DNA of 64,000 nt from Diadema setosum (Eukaryota > Echinodermata > Echinoidea > Diadematoida > Diadematidae): positions 11,226,010 through 11,290,009 of the forward strand of contig NC_092690.1 of assembly GCF_964275005.1 (NCBI RefSeq), given 5' to 3'. Below, one piece after another: positions 1 to 11,104 of this stretch. Each line of letters starts with the position of its first letter. The stretch's first letter is position 1. The translations under genes and the position numbers were made by a program. The notes under the pieces are model-generated. The model worked only from the letters and a program-made list of their open reading frames with translations. It was not told where the DNA came from and made no database searches.

Positions 1-4
1 GCCT

Positions 5-93
5 TAGTGGAGACGCAGCTCACTCTCGGGTATTTACAATGTAGTGCATGTTTCACAATTGTAAATACCCTCGAGTGCGCTACGCCTCCACTT
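5..93. repeat. Short inverted repeat (hairpin)
   Basis: Two arms of about 36 bp (5-40 and 58-93) are imperfect reverse complements around a 17-bp loop. The inner part of the arm, GGGTATTTACAAT, matches exactly; the outer part has several mismatches. It looks like a small palindromic mobile element. It may extend left of the window. Confidence 0.6.
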
Positions 94-840
94 ACGCACT
101 CTATCCTGTGCATCATTTGTATAATATTGAACGGTAAAAATTGAGCGGACAACAATACGCGTTTTTAATGCGCCGCTAAAACGTCCTATATAGATGATAA
201 TATATAATTAACAACTCTTCAGAATAACGAATGGTATACATGAAATACGTTTTGTACTATACCAATGAGGAACCAATACCCTGATTATCCTTTACGATGT
301 GCTACATGGACGCCGTGGCACCCAGGTATTGTCGAAGCAATGTTTTCTTCACATACATCAAGAATTATACGCTGTATACTGCACCAACGCATTCACTACC
401 GATAGATATGTTTTCATGACTGCAAAACAAAGGGAAAGTCAACGCTACCTTGGAAGATGTATGACGATATTTTGAAGACGAACTGAGCTGAATGAATACA
501 AATAGTGCTTGCACGATTATTACTTCTTCATTAAAACTTGCTTGACGAGATATATGACGAAAGCTTACGGGAAAAAATACACACCAAAAAGCGGTCGAAT
601 ATAATATTTGAGCTACATAGTGTTTGCAAAGCGGCAGTATGACGTGGCGCATCTTCCAAAGGTCGCATAGCAATTGCGCTGTAATCTAATCTAGTTTCTG
701 TCTATGTAGAAACGCACCACAGTGCTGCTTGCTTCGTTATGGACTCCCTTGAGGATATTGCGTACTAGTATTAGCTTTGCCTGTAATGGTATATTATCTC
801 CTTCCATATAGTTGTTAGCAAAGAAGTAACATGAAACATC
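94..840. other. Unassigned sequence
   Basis: No exon, RNA gene or clear repeat was recognised. The longest open frame (minus strand, about 100 codons) has no domain that I know and is read as chance. Confidence 0.4.
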
Positions 841-894
841 ATTATTATGCATGTATATATATTATATAGTATTCCATATACATTTCTATATCAT

Positions 895-906
895 AATATA
901 TATGTA

Positions 907-944
<38 letters not shown>

Positions 945-972
945 TACATATATATATATATAAAATATACTA

Positions 973-1035
<63 letters not shown>

Positions 1036-1036
1036 G
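895..1036. repeat. TA microsatellite followed by GA microsatellite
   Basis: Interrupted TA dinucleotides run to about 1012 and change directly into GA dinucleotides to 1036. Open frames here code only Ile/Tyr and Leu/Ser strings and are artefacts. Confidence 0.95.
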
Positions 1037-1040
1037 GTGC

Positions 1041-1453
1041 GCGTAGGGGTCCCGACCGTGTATACAGAACCAGTGTTAGCTCCTTCATTATCTATTCAGT
1101 GCATTGATCACTATAGCTACCCGTGGTCAACGTCCGCGAATGCTCTTATCTTCTCGCACTGTGTATGTGTATTATGTATAATATGTATATACATATATGA
1201 AGATTTTGTTTGCAAAAACCGATAAGTCCATTTTTGAAGATTTTGAAGTACGGTCTCTGTCATAAAGTGCAAAATAATACCTTTTAAATGATATATTGGT
1301 CACTACATAAATAAAGGTACATTTTTGAAGTTATGGTCAAAAGAAGCAGAAATTTTCTTATTATTCTCTTTATTTTTCTTGACCTTTAATCCCAAATTGA
1401 TATGATAATGTCACACTGTACTTCTTTTTTTGACTTAGATGGACTTTCAACAT
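1041..1453. other. Unassigned AT-rich sequence
   Basis: Lies between the microsatellite and the 139-bp satellite. No coding or repeat structure was recognised. Confidence 0.4.
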
Positions 1454-2688
1454 AACCACAACTAATTTTATTGAGGCAAAGTTGTAAATTTAAAGTTTAA
1501 AAATCGGTTTCTGATATCCGGAGCTTTCTGGGGTTTTCTGGTCAAAGAAACCATGGAGTGGGAAGGTTGACCCTACTCGTACTCGGATATATAACCACAA
1601 TTAATTTTATTGAGGCAAATTTGTAAATTTAAGGTTTAAAAATCGGTTTCTGATATCCGGGGCTTTCTGGGGTTTTCTGGTCAAAGAAACCATTGAGTGG
1701 GAAGGCTGACCCTACTCGTACTCGGATATATAACCACAATTAATTCTATTGAGGCAAATTTGTAAATCTAAAGTTTAAAAATCGGTTTCTGCTATCCGGG
1801 GCTCTCTTGGGTTTTCTGGTCAAAGAAACCATGGAATGGGAAGGTTGACCCTACTCCTACTCGGATATATAACCACAGTTAATTTCATTGAGGCAAATTT
1901 GTAAATTTAAAGTTTAAAAATCGGTTTCTGCTATCCGGGACTTCCTGGGGTTTTCTGGTCAAAGAAACCATGGAATTTAAAGGTTGACCCTACTCGTACT
2001 CAGATATATAACCACAGTTAATTTTATTGAAGCAAATTTGTAAATTTAACGTTTAAAAATCGGTTTTTGCTATCCGGGGCTTTCTGGGGTTTTCTGGTCA
2101 AAGAAACCATGGAGTGGGAAGGTTGACCCTACTCGTACTCGGATATATAACCACAGTTGATTTTATTGAGGCAAATTTGTAAATTTAAAGTTTGAAAATC
2201 GGTTTCTGATTTCCGGGGTTTTCTGGTCAAAGAAACCATTGTGTGGGAAGGCTGACCCTACTCGTACTCGGATATATAACCACGATTAATTCTGTTGAGG
2301 CAAATTTGTAAATTTAAAGTTTAAAAATCGGTTTCTGCTATCCGAGGCTTTCTGGGGTTTTCTGGTCAAAGAAACCATGGAGTGGGAAGGCTGACCCTAC
2401 TCGTACTCGGATATATAACCACAAATTAATTTTATTGAGGCAAATTTGTAAATTTAAAGTTTAAAAATCAGTTTCTGCTATCCGGGGCTCTCTTGGGTTT
2501 TCTGGTCAAAGAAACCATGGAATGGGAAGGTTGACCCTACTCGTACTCGGATATATAACCACAAATAATTCTATTGAGGCAAATTTGTAAATTTAAAGTT
2601 TGAAAAACGGTTTCTGCTATCCGAGGCTTTCTGGGGTTTTCTGGTCAAAGAAACTATGGAGTGGGAAGGCTGACACTACTTGGATATA
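1454..2688. repeat. 139-bp tandem satellite, nine units
   Basis: Units begin with AACCAC at about 1454, 1593, 1732, 1871, 2010, 2149, 2278, 2417 and 2557. The spacing is 139, except one 129-bp unit (a deletion near the CCGGGG stretch) and one 140-bp unit. Each unit carries ATTGAGGCAAA, a TTTAAA-rich stretch, TCGGTTTCTG, TTTTCTGGTCAAAGAAACCA and a pyrimidine-rich CCCTACTCGTACTCGG ending in ATATAT. Units differ by only a few bases, so expansion is fairly recent. The last unit runs straight into the family H element at its right. Confidence 0.95.
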
Positions 2689-2893
2689 TATTTGAGAATC
2701 TCTGTAACGAACTGTGTTCAGCTTTATCACTTCAGTATCAGTACACACATACACACACACAACCCAAGAATCTCGACTAGAGTCGACCGTTACCGATGGG
2801 CGGTGCTATTCTCGGTTTTCGAATGGACCCCTTCGGGTAGTGACTGGATCGGGCAATCGATGAAACCCCACGCTACGGGGGTCTTTAATAGTT
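2640..2893. mobile_element. Family H element, right part, fused to the satellite
   Basis: From the last satellite unit onward the sequence matches dispersed family H copies at 34806, 45863, 50582 and 62992. Shared blocks are a GGATATAT...TTGAGAATC stretch, a TGTGTNCAGCTTTAT block, a TCGACCGTTACC block, and a right end of the form CC-ACGCTACGGGGGTCTTTAA. Complete copies start TTAAAGACCCAGTAGCATG, the inverse of this end. The left end is not seen here; its place is taken by the satellite. No protein is coded, so it looks non-autonomous. Confidence 0.7.
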
Positions 2894-3700
2894 ATATGTG
2901 CTTTTTCAAAGTCTGATACGATAAGTAGTATTTACAAGCAGGGCGTCAGTCGGACAAAATGCAGCTTCCGAAGCCACGCATACAAATAATTTCCATATAC
3001 GTGTACTGTCAATTTACCCAAAACACTGAGTTCGGGTGTAATTAATGGTTCCATGATTCCAAGATTCTTTTTCTGTTTGAAACTCTCCTGCATTGTCTAC
3101 TTTAGACGAGTAAATCACGATTGAACCAAAGAAAATATTTTCTTTGTTTTCTTTACTTTCATCTTTCTTCTGTGATAGTTTTCCTTTTAGCATTTACCGG
3201 CACACGCAGGCCTACAAGACTATGAACGCGTACTTGTACATATTAAGTGCATCCATGCACATACGTTTACTAAAGTTTGTCTGTTTATGAAGCAATCAAC
3301 TAAGGGCTTGAAAATCAGTGTTACCGTTTCCAAACAATTCAATCAGTTATTTTTAACCTTGGCAGGTAAGTGCAGTGATCCCCTAGGATTGGTCTTACCG
3401 CTTTTTTTTTACACTAATTGATCCGAGAATGATGAAATTGTAAGGTAAGAATTAAACACCCCATTCTGTGTAGAGTCGGCACAGGTTACGGTCAGCACTA
3501 AACTTCAGGTCGGTGTAGTGTTAGGGTTAGATTTAGCATTAAACACTTTGTTGGTTGTATGATTAAACGGATAACGTTAAACTCCTGTTGATTAGGTCCA
3601 CGTTAAATCCCCGGTTTGGTGTAGGTTTTGGGTCATGTTGCCAATAATGTCCCTGTTCGATGTTTAAGGTTTAAAGGTTAGGATTACCTCTAGGGTTGGT
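2894..3700. other. Unassigned sequence
   Basis: No gene was recognised. Several GGTTAG/GGGTTAG-like words occur at 3525-3690, but they are irregular and not a telomere array. Confidence 0.4.
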
Positions 3701-3715
3701 GCAATGATCACGATT

Positions 3716-3925
3716 TGAAAATGAAATACTGTTCGTTAATCGAAACATTAATGTGGCGTTTTTCCGAAGATTCGTTATTCCGAAGGTTCCATAATCTGAA
3801 AATGAAATAGCGTTTGTTATTCCGAAAGTCTACACAGTGAAATAATGTCCGCACCAACGAACCATGCTTCATTTTCGGACTAATGAAGCTTTGGAATAAC
3901 GAACTGTTACCAATTTCACGGACAA
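3716..3925. repeat. CGTTATTCCGAA-rich inverted repeat region
   Basis: Words related to TTCGTTATTCCGAAG occur in both orientations (near 3769, 3810 and 3880-3900), with paired GAAAATGAAATA words. This is typical of a short foldback element built from sub-repeats. Its exact ends were not fixed. Confidence 0.55.
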
Positions 3926-4443
3926 CCGTGTAACTGTCGACGGGTCACCCTTTTCTACTTGCGGACGATGGAATCTTCTAGGTACTTTCTTGCATGTTAG
4001 TCAAATATTTTTGCAATCGTAGTCTGTCGTTTGTATATGACTTTTTCTCTGCAATGGTATACTTTGGAAAATATGGATGGTGCATGGGTCTGCATGATTG
4101 TCCGCTTTTGGCTGTGTACAAGAGACCGCCGAATGCTTCATTTTCTTGAACTTCACATGTTCAAAACTTTTTTTTCATGATAGTGGATCATGGACTCTGT
4201 CACCAAACCAGATGATTTAGGCAACATAGAAGGTCTCATCTTTTAAGTCTGATCATTATTCATTCCGAAGATGTGGTTTCAAAAACAGTCAATTTGCTAT
4301 AATTTGCTTCTTGGCTCATATTGTGGCGGAAGAGTTCAGCGAGCGGCATCACTCACAGAGATTCATTGCCTCTCGCCCAGAAAGTTGACTTGCGAGTTGT
4401 CTGCTTGGTGATTTGGCTCATGCCTGGTCTAGAAACTGTCACC

Positions 4444-5409
4444 CTAACGTCGAATAAACAGTTGCATTGCAGCTTGTCTAAACGATGGTTTGATAAGAAG
4501 GTACAACAGAACGTTCAAGAAGCTGTTGCTGATCACCAGCACAATCAGTATATCGGAGACTGCGCAAGGAAGCACGATTCCCGTGGCAGCGCTGACAATA
4601 TTAGCGAATATATCCGCGCCCCAAGTCAAGTAGAACACACCAGTGACGGCTAGCACGGTGCGTATATCTCTGCTTTTGCGCATTGTAGCATTCAACTGGT
4701 CGTCCGGATTTTTATCGTTGGGTCCCCGCGCAACGGAAATATGCGCATCTCTGATGGCGCGGCGGTGCCTGCGCGCTATGCGCACTATAGCAATGTTACA
4801 AACTATCGTGATGCTCACAGAAACAAGAATTGGAATGAAGTAGAGAATGTGGATAGACCGTTTGGCGATTATGGTAGACGCGAATTTTACATCGTCCACC
4901 CCAGTTTCGGATTTGTGAATCAGGCTGCTCAGAGAGTTAACGGTTCCAGTGAGCATCGCCACAACCAGGAGCAGCGCCATTCGACGTTTCGTGAGGATGC
5001 TGTGACATCGCAGCGGTCTCGTTACAGCGATATAACGATCGATACTAACGCAAGTCAGTATCATGACCGACTGATTGGAAATGGTCGAACAACCGAGGAC
5101 ACCGACAATGGAAAACGATCTCAGTTTGGTAATCGGTACGGCCATGCACCTGATCGTGTGGAAAGTGCAGCAGAAGAGACCGACCAGCAAGTCGACTACG
5201 GCGATAAACTGGAAGCTGATGCGCGTGTTTTCGCTAAAACACTGCTTGGCGATTCGCAGAGCGACCAGGTTAACGACGTTGGAGAAGATGGTAATGAGAC
5301 CACAGAGGGCGAACAAAAACGAAAAGATGACAGACGGTGTGCACTGGTCCTCCGAGTCTACCGAAACTTCCCCGAGGACACGGGGGCTGCAGGTAATGCA
5401 GGATGTCAT
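4444..5409 (-). CDS. Rhodopsin-like (family A) G protein-coupled receptor, single exon
   Basis: A 321-residue seven-helix receptor in one uninterrupted frame, expected in the plasma membrane and to signal through a heterotrimeric G protein. Visible landmarks: helix 1 about 27-53 with the conserved Asn at 44; helix 2 with Asp73 in the A-V-V-D-L-L motif; helix 3 Cys107 for the extracellular disulfide; the DRY motif at 124-126 followed by IAV; helix 5 Pro193; a basic third loop of about 40 residues; helix 6 with Trp263; helix 7 ending in N-V-L-L-Y (299-303), then a short helix 8 and a basic tail. Two departures from the family pattern: the helix 6 CWxP motif reads TWGA, and NPxxY has Val for Pro. 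Helix 4 lacks the usual Trp. The ligand is unknown. Large sets of intronless, fast-evolving family A receptors are known in sea urchins, and this fits. The first Met gives a normal short extracellular N-terminus. Antisense open frames over the same bases are shadows. Confidence 0.85.
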   Translation of the reverse strand: MTSCITCSPRVLGEVSVDSEDQCTPSVIFSFLFALCGLITIFSNVVNLVALRIAKQCFSENTRISFQFIAVVDLLVGLFCCTFHTIRCMAVPITKLRSFSIVGVLGCSTISNQSVMILTCVSIDRYIAVTRPLRCHSILTKRRMALLLVVAMLTGTVNSLSSLIHKSETGVDDVKFASTIIAKRSIHILYFIPILVSVSITIVCNIAIVRIARRHRRAIRDAHISVARGPNDKNPDDQLNATMRKSRDIRTVLAVTGVFYLTWGADIFANIVSAATGIVLPCAVSDILIVLVISNSFLNVLLYLLIKPSFRQAAMQLFIRR

Positions 5410-8212
5410 TGTGATGTCGCTTAACTTACAGTCAGCAGAATAATGATACTCGATTACGTGTGCTCACACAGCATTTCTTATTTTTTTACCAATTAGGGAA
5501 ATATTTCCGCGATGATCATGTAATATCCCTATGAGCGTAGTCTCAACCCTAGGAACTGAGCTCCTAGCTCATGTTGTCCTCGCAGTACTGGATTACAACG
5601 TCAAATGCGCATGCTCCTTGTTCTGTTAGTGCTGCCCTTCCGTCACAGAGTCTGGAACACGACAGTGTAGGATTTTGCGTGCCTCCTCCATGCTAGAATC
5701 AATGACATCATAATATCAAGTATAGCAATCTCTGCATGCTCTTCCAATGCGCGCGAAACCATATCGTAGTGACCTGAAACGAGGAACCAGACGGAAAAGA
5801 CGATCGAGTGGACGACATCCAATTGACACCGCTACAGAAAACGAGAACGACCACACGATCGAAAACGTCCTTTGCTGTCGTCACAAAGAAGAGGTCACCC
5901 CTCCGATAATCCGGTACAGCCTCTCCCATCGGTGCCTGAAATGAAATACACAAGAGGTCTCGCTTAGTAACTTCATTTTTTTTTTTTCAAAGTGTGAATA
6001 TATGTGTTTGGGAGGTTCGGATGGGCCAAGCGGCAATACTCAATCCCCCCCCCCCCCCTTCAAATCGATGGTGTTGTCTCCGAATCTGAACGCTTGAATA
6101 TAACACGCCGTTTTTACAAAATGAATGCGACTGGGAAACCATAATTAAGCTTGTTGATTACCGTCTTATGACCCGCGATGATGTAGGTCTATTTTGACCA
6201 TTTCAAGCAGAACGCACGCACTCTCACAAAATAATTTTACGATGCGATAATTATATCGCGACACGCTTCCTCGAAGTATGTATAGCAGTTTGAAGCCTGA
6301 TTCTCCCAAGTCTTCGAAGTCTGATTATGGTCAGAATTTTAATAGTTTGATTTTAAAAATATATATATATATATTGTGTCCGTTTTCAAAAAGGCGTAGA
6401 ATCCCGTTACCCACGCAGTGATGAAGACAACGGGCCAACACTCATTTTTTTTTTCTACTCTAGTTCTTCCTAATGTATTGTTCTCGATATCATAGGAATT
6501 ATCTGACCTCACTTTCCAATAACCTCAATAAAGTTTGAGACACATCTGTAGACAAATCCAGCCCTTTAACACGCTGGGGAGGACCATAAAACAGCCACGA
6601 ATTGTAACGTTGTATACACAATCCATAAATCATCCTTTGTGACAGAAAAGCATGTGAACATTGACGTTAAAAGCCTAGTACCACGAAAGGTTTGTAACCT
6701 AAAAAAGTGTCCAAGAAACGATCACCTAACCCAAAGCGGTGTCGCGATTACTTCACGGACGTTTGCGGCGTTAAAGGCTGAAGGGAAAATGAGAAGCTGG
6801 GCGAAATAGAAAGATGTCCTCTTACATGTATCATCACTGGATTGGAGGACTGCAGTTATACGAGGAATGCTCGCAGAGAGGATGGATGACTCAAAACACC
6901 ATTTATTGATATTCATAGTAATCACCCGTCACACAATGATTGTCCAATCAAGTTAGTCGGACCAATCATGGGGGCACATCATTCTGCTTTAGCCATCCAA
7001 TGAAATATTTCTGAATCTTCGACAAGTTATTAATTCGCCCTCACGTGTCCTTGGTGTTTAGATTGAGTTAAAGTGACAAGTCTGTATTCAATGTTATTAT
7101 GAACAATATAAATGATGGATCAGTCGTTTCTGTGACCCGAAATACTGGATCCATTCTAACCATGGCTTACGTCAAACATCAGGTAATTAGCTTTCTGCAT
7201 CACGCTTGTGCGGTGTTTGTCGAGCTTTCCGTACTTCATTCTGTTTTGCTCTTCGTTCTTTCTTCGGCAACACTCATCAAAATCAGCCTCTTCGATTTTT
7301 CGTAATCATATTTTGTTATTAAGTTTGTTTTTTTGTGTCTGCATTACTCTCCTTCCATTATTTGTTCCAACGATGTCATTATGGAAGAGCAAAATATGAT
7401 ACTTCGGTGGGATACTTACACGTCATTATGTACATAATGAATAATGAGAGCCTTAGATAAGGGTCTCGAATACATGATCATCCTCATCTTTGTCATTAGC
7501 ATTGACGAAGTCTGGGGACAGTCTGTCTGAATAATCTTCGTTTTCGAAAAGGTCACATTTCAGAGCAAATAACTTTTTTTCTCTCTCTCTTCGATGCAAG
7601 AAGGTCGATAATTGTCTCCAGTTCATACTGGTTTATTGCGATGCCTTATTTACACTGTGCTATATTAATCCTCCTCAATATCCGAATTAGTAGGACATTT
7701 TCGAGCAAAGTAAAAAAATGAAGCAAACTCCAGTTTGTCATTGACACTGATGACTAGCGACGAAAACAAGGACCAGCAAATGAATGACAGACTGAGTATA
7801 TTATATTACTGCCAGCAAAGCCATCTAAATCTACTCACGATGGACATCGAGTGACCGTTTACTCTACAGCCACGTAGTTGACATATTACAGTTTGGACGG
7901 TTTCCATGTCAATCATCTTACAGGTGTAGCGTTTTCCTTTTGAGCTATAAAAGGCCATGCATATTCGACATGCATGACTAAATGAGGTTTTTTCTTTCTT
8001 TCTTTTTTGAGACTTTATATGATATCTATATGAGTGCCCAGTTGGAAAATTAGTTCAGGAAAAATTATAATTTCGTTGTTTTTGTAATAGGTAAAAGCGT
8101 ATGATCCAATATTTCCTTGTATTAAAGTGATCATCATTTCCACGTATCACTGTCTGGAGAACTGCCACACTCACTGTATTTGTCACATCTTGAAGTCTGA
8201 ATTGACATCAAA
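5410..8212. other. Unassigned intergenic sequence
   Basis: No exon or RNA gene was recognised in 2.8 kb. It holds a C run near 6046-6058, short T runs, and a small TA run near 6360. Open frames of 60-80 codons show no domain. Confidence 0.4.
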
Positions 8213-8249
8213 TGGAACACACATACACACATACACACACGCACGCACG

Positions 8250-8309
<60 letters not shown>

Positions 8310-8318
8310 ATATCATAT
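8213..8318. repeat. CA microsatellite followed by TA microsatellite
   Basis: CACA/CGCA dinucleotides change into a TA run at about 8284. Open frames here are low-complexity artefacts. Confidence 0.95.
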
Positions 8319-8603
8319 ATAATAACGAGTTGAGGTTTCACGTATTGGCTTCACGACTAAAGAAATGAAGAAACAAACTACCAGTTTGTTTCTTTATCTT
8401 ATAATAATTATTATTATTTTCAACTTGAGTCGACAGACTTTGGTCAGTCTCGCATCATTCTCTCCCACGCCCTTCATCCTCAAGAGTGATTAGGCCTATG
8501 CTGGTGCTGTGTCAATGTTTTCAATTGTTTTCTGCCCTCCTCCAACCTGCTCTGCTTCGTCTTCTCCCTTCATTAGTTGCATTTCAGTCACTGTCACTTA
8601 AAT

Positions 8604-9226
8604 GCTACAGTCACACACGGCCGGGTAACAAAACGGAATAGATCCGCGTGAAGATGAGCCGGATAAGTCCCGGAATGGAGGGTAGTTTATGCTACAGTCA
8701 CACACGGCCGGATTTCGAACCGGGTCCATAAGGAATTGAAATCGTAACGATCCGGTTCAAGCCGTAGAGACCCGTATTGACCCGTATCGAACGGTACAAA
8801 AATCCGCTTTTAAATCCATAACTGAATCCTTTTCGACCAATATCGACCCGTGTCAATCCGCTTCGACCCGTACCGACCCGGATGTAAACCTTGTCATCAT
8901 CCGTTGCATGAAGGCAATGCGGTATATGCGGCGGCTAAGGTCCATACGGTTTTACGCTGCGGATTGCAGCGGGTGGATGCGAGTCAATGCGGTTCGAATC
9001 GGGTCAGTTCGGATACCAATACGGAATTGAAATCCGTGAGAAAATTTTAAACATGACCATTTTTTTTTTTTTTTTTTTTTTGTATCGTATCGTAGCTCCC
9101 GGAATCCATCGGGAATTGACACGGGTTACTATGCAGGTCAACGCGGGTCTCTACGGCTCGAACAGGGTTGATACGGTTTTAATTCCCTATGGACCCGGAT
9201 CAAAATCCGACCGTGTGGACTGTAGC
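8604..9226. mobile_element. Foldback element rich in GACCCGTA-like sub-repeats
   Basis: The terminal inverted repeat begins GCTACAGTCACACACGGCCG at 8691 and ends with its complement (ACCGTGTGGACTGTAGC) at 9226. The match continues inward through a GGGTCCATA/TATGGACCC block. The interior is built of degenerate GACCCGTA/ACGGGTC words in both orientations, plus a T run at 9060-9082. A second copy of the left end lies at 8604, so the left end is duplicated or two copies overlap. No protein is coded. Confidence 0.75.
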
Positions 9227-9228
9227 GT

Positions 9229-9494
9229 ATAAGAAACCTAAATCCAAAGAGCAATATGGATTGAGTGAAAGCAGCAACATTGGCAGAACACATCGGTGAA
9301 AGTTTGAGGAAAATCGGACAATCGATGCAAAAGCTATTCATTTTTAAAGTTTGGGAGTTGTAATCACTAAATAAGGTGACTACTAGAGTATATGATGTCA
9401 TGTGTGGACAGCAATATAAAGAAAATAAAAAGAGAATTCCACAAAAATTCATTTTTCATGAACATTACATATTCCATTAACTTGATACTAACAT
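9229..9494. mobile_element. Family A palindromic element, left half
   Basis: Matches the left half of full copies at 55198 and 59559: a CAAAGAG..ATGGATTGAGTG start, then GAAAGTTTGAGGAAAATCGG, then TATGATGTCATGTGTGGACA. It stops at about 9494 inside the GATACTAACAT stretch. A short further piece (about 9890-9917) and the right half at 15170-15459 lie beyond later insertions. Confidence 0.85.
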
Positions 9495-9889
9495 AACAAA
9501 TGTCCTATTTACCTTTGGGAGCATGATTTAAAAAAATGTTCAAGATATCACATTTCATGCATGTCAAGTGTGTACAGGTCTGTCAGTTGTACCTCAGAAC
9601 ATCCTACCATGCCTACCATATAAAATTTGTACTAAAGCCTGAAATATAAGGAGATAATAACCTATCAGTATTTCTGTTGATAAACTGTAACTGTAGACGG
9701 TCTAGTCGTGAAACATTTTATATTATAGCTATTGTTCACATTTTGTATATTTAACAATACTTAACATTGATTTTGCTGATTCAAACTTTTATAGTCAGTT
9801 GTTTTAATATATCCCTACCTCGCATGCTAGAACTATTTTACAGCACTTAAATGCTCGGATTTTGTTTCCTCTGCAATGGTAAATTATGC
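9495..9889. mobile_element. Insert of about 395 bp inside family A copy
   Basis: Full family A copies run without a break across this point, from the ACTGACATATGTTAAGGG region. Here about 395 bp of unrelated AT-rich DNA intervenes before an AAGGGTACTAAGCAGTAATT remnant resumes. No terminal repeat or target duplication was recognised, so the class is unknown. Confidence 0.5.
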
Positions 9890-9917
9890 CTATAAGGGTA
9901 CTAAGCAGTAATTCCCC

Positions 9918-10491
9918 TAGCCTTTAAACAAGGCGACTCGCTCTGCGTGCCCCCGTATAGCGCGTTTACCCCACAAACCTGTTGGCCGGCGAGCGAGCCG
10001 CCTTTATCCACTCGTTCAGGGATGTGTACTTTTGTCGTTGTTGTTGCTTTATATTCTTTGACAAATTTGCGTACAAATTTGACGCAGAAAATACACACGG
10101 CACACTACGGCACACACGGCACACTACTTAATATTAACGAGGCTTGCCTTAGTGCCGTGTGTATTTTCTGCGTACACATCCCTGAACGAGTGGATAAAGG
10201 CGGCTCGCTCCCCTCGCCGGTGTCACAGTCGATCCGTTCCGGGTTCCGGGGGAACCGATATACTGGCTGAATCCAGTCGATTAGTTCCGCGGAACGAATA
10301 TACCGCACAATAGGCAGTACGCAGAAACGTTCCGCAACCGCCGATCCTATCCGGGTTGTGCGAGTAGGCCTCATTAAAAACAAAATAATATCTGTTTATT
10401 GTGGATGCCTATACCAAAGCCAAAAATCTAAGAAAGCTATTTCTTCATTTTTACGGAGGCACGCAGAGCGAGTCGCCTTGTTTAAAGGCTA
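9918..10491. mobile_element. Foldback DNA element, 574 bp, with 9-bp target duplication
   Basis: Terminal inverted repeats of about 34 bp start TAGCCTTTAAACAAGGCGAC at 9918 and end with the complement at 10491. A second inverted pair lies inside (9985-10104 and 10153-10213, carrying CACTCGTTCAGGGATGTGTA and its complement). The left flank is TAATTCCCC (9909-9917). The right flank has the same nine bases, split by the DIRS element after TAATT. A 9-bp duplication with long inverted ends is usual for Mutator-like transposons; that class is inferred. There is no transposase, so it is non-autonomous. Confidence 0.8.
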
Positions 10492-10852
10492 TAATTAACA
10501 GATTAAACGAGATTTAAATGAAATTTAACATTGAAGTTTAATCATAATTCTACGAAGTACTAAGCCTAATATGAGGAATCATGTCTGGGTTGTACACCTG
10601 CCACCGATCAGAGAACGCCACACATTCAAAGTATTGTGTCCTTATTCAGATGCAAATGAGTACATGTTCATGTAGTGTGTATAAGTAGCCTGCTCACATC
10701 CGTACACGTCAGTATTTAAAGTCAGACTCATTCAACCACAGTAAAAGGGGCGGGCAAGAAATTCATTCTCGCAGTCACAACTCGATCCCATTCATGAATT
10801 ACGTAGCACTCATTCACGTCAGGAGACGGGATGAACCGTATCATCGGGTGGG

Positions 10853-10984
10853 ACATGATTCCTCATATTAGGCTTAGTACTTCGTAGAATTATGATTAAA
10901 CTTCAATGTTAAATTTCATTTAAATCTCGTTTAATCTGTTAATTCTACTTCGTACAGCCTAATTTATTCGGAATCATGTCTGGG
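10853..10984. repeat. DIRS internal complementary region
   Basis: The first part is the reverse complement of the left outer end of the element. The second part is the reverse complement of the right outer end. They meet at AATT. In DIRS replication models this region templates the joining of the two ends into a circle. Confidence 0.88.
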
Positions 10985-11104
10985 ATTTCAAAGACGATGG
11001 TTGAATGAGACTCAACAAGCCGAGTAATTTGTTCGGGCATGATCAAACTTTATTCATGCAGGGGCTCCTCGTGAGATTGAGCAAAGCAAAAAATAACATG
11101 GCTC

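Noticed and set aside
851-1225. Open frames of 65-124 codons across the TA/GA microsatellite
   Set aside because: They translate only dinucleotide repeats and have no domain.
1454-2688. CRISPR-like array
   Set aside because: Units are directly joined with no unique spacers, in a eukaryotic setting; it is a plain satellite.
3525-3690. GGGTTAG-like words, possible interstitial telomere repeat
   Set aside because: Irregular, never more than about two units in a row.
4741-5424. Open frames of 120-227 codons on the plus strand over the GPCR
   Set aside because: Antisense shadows of the receptor frame, with no known domain.
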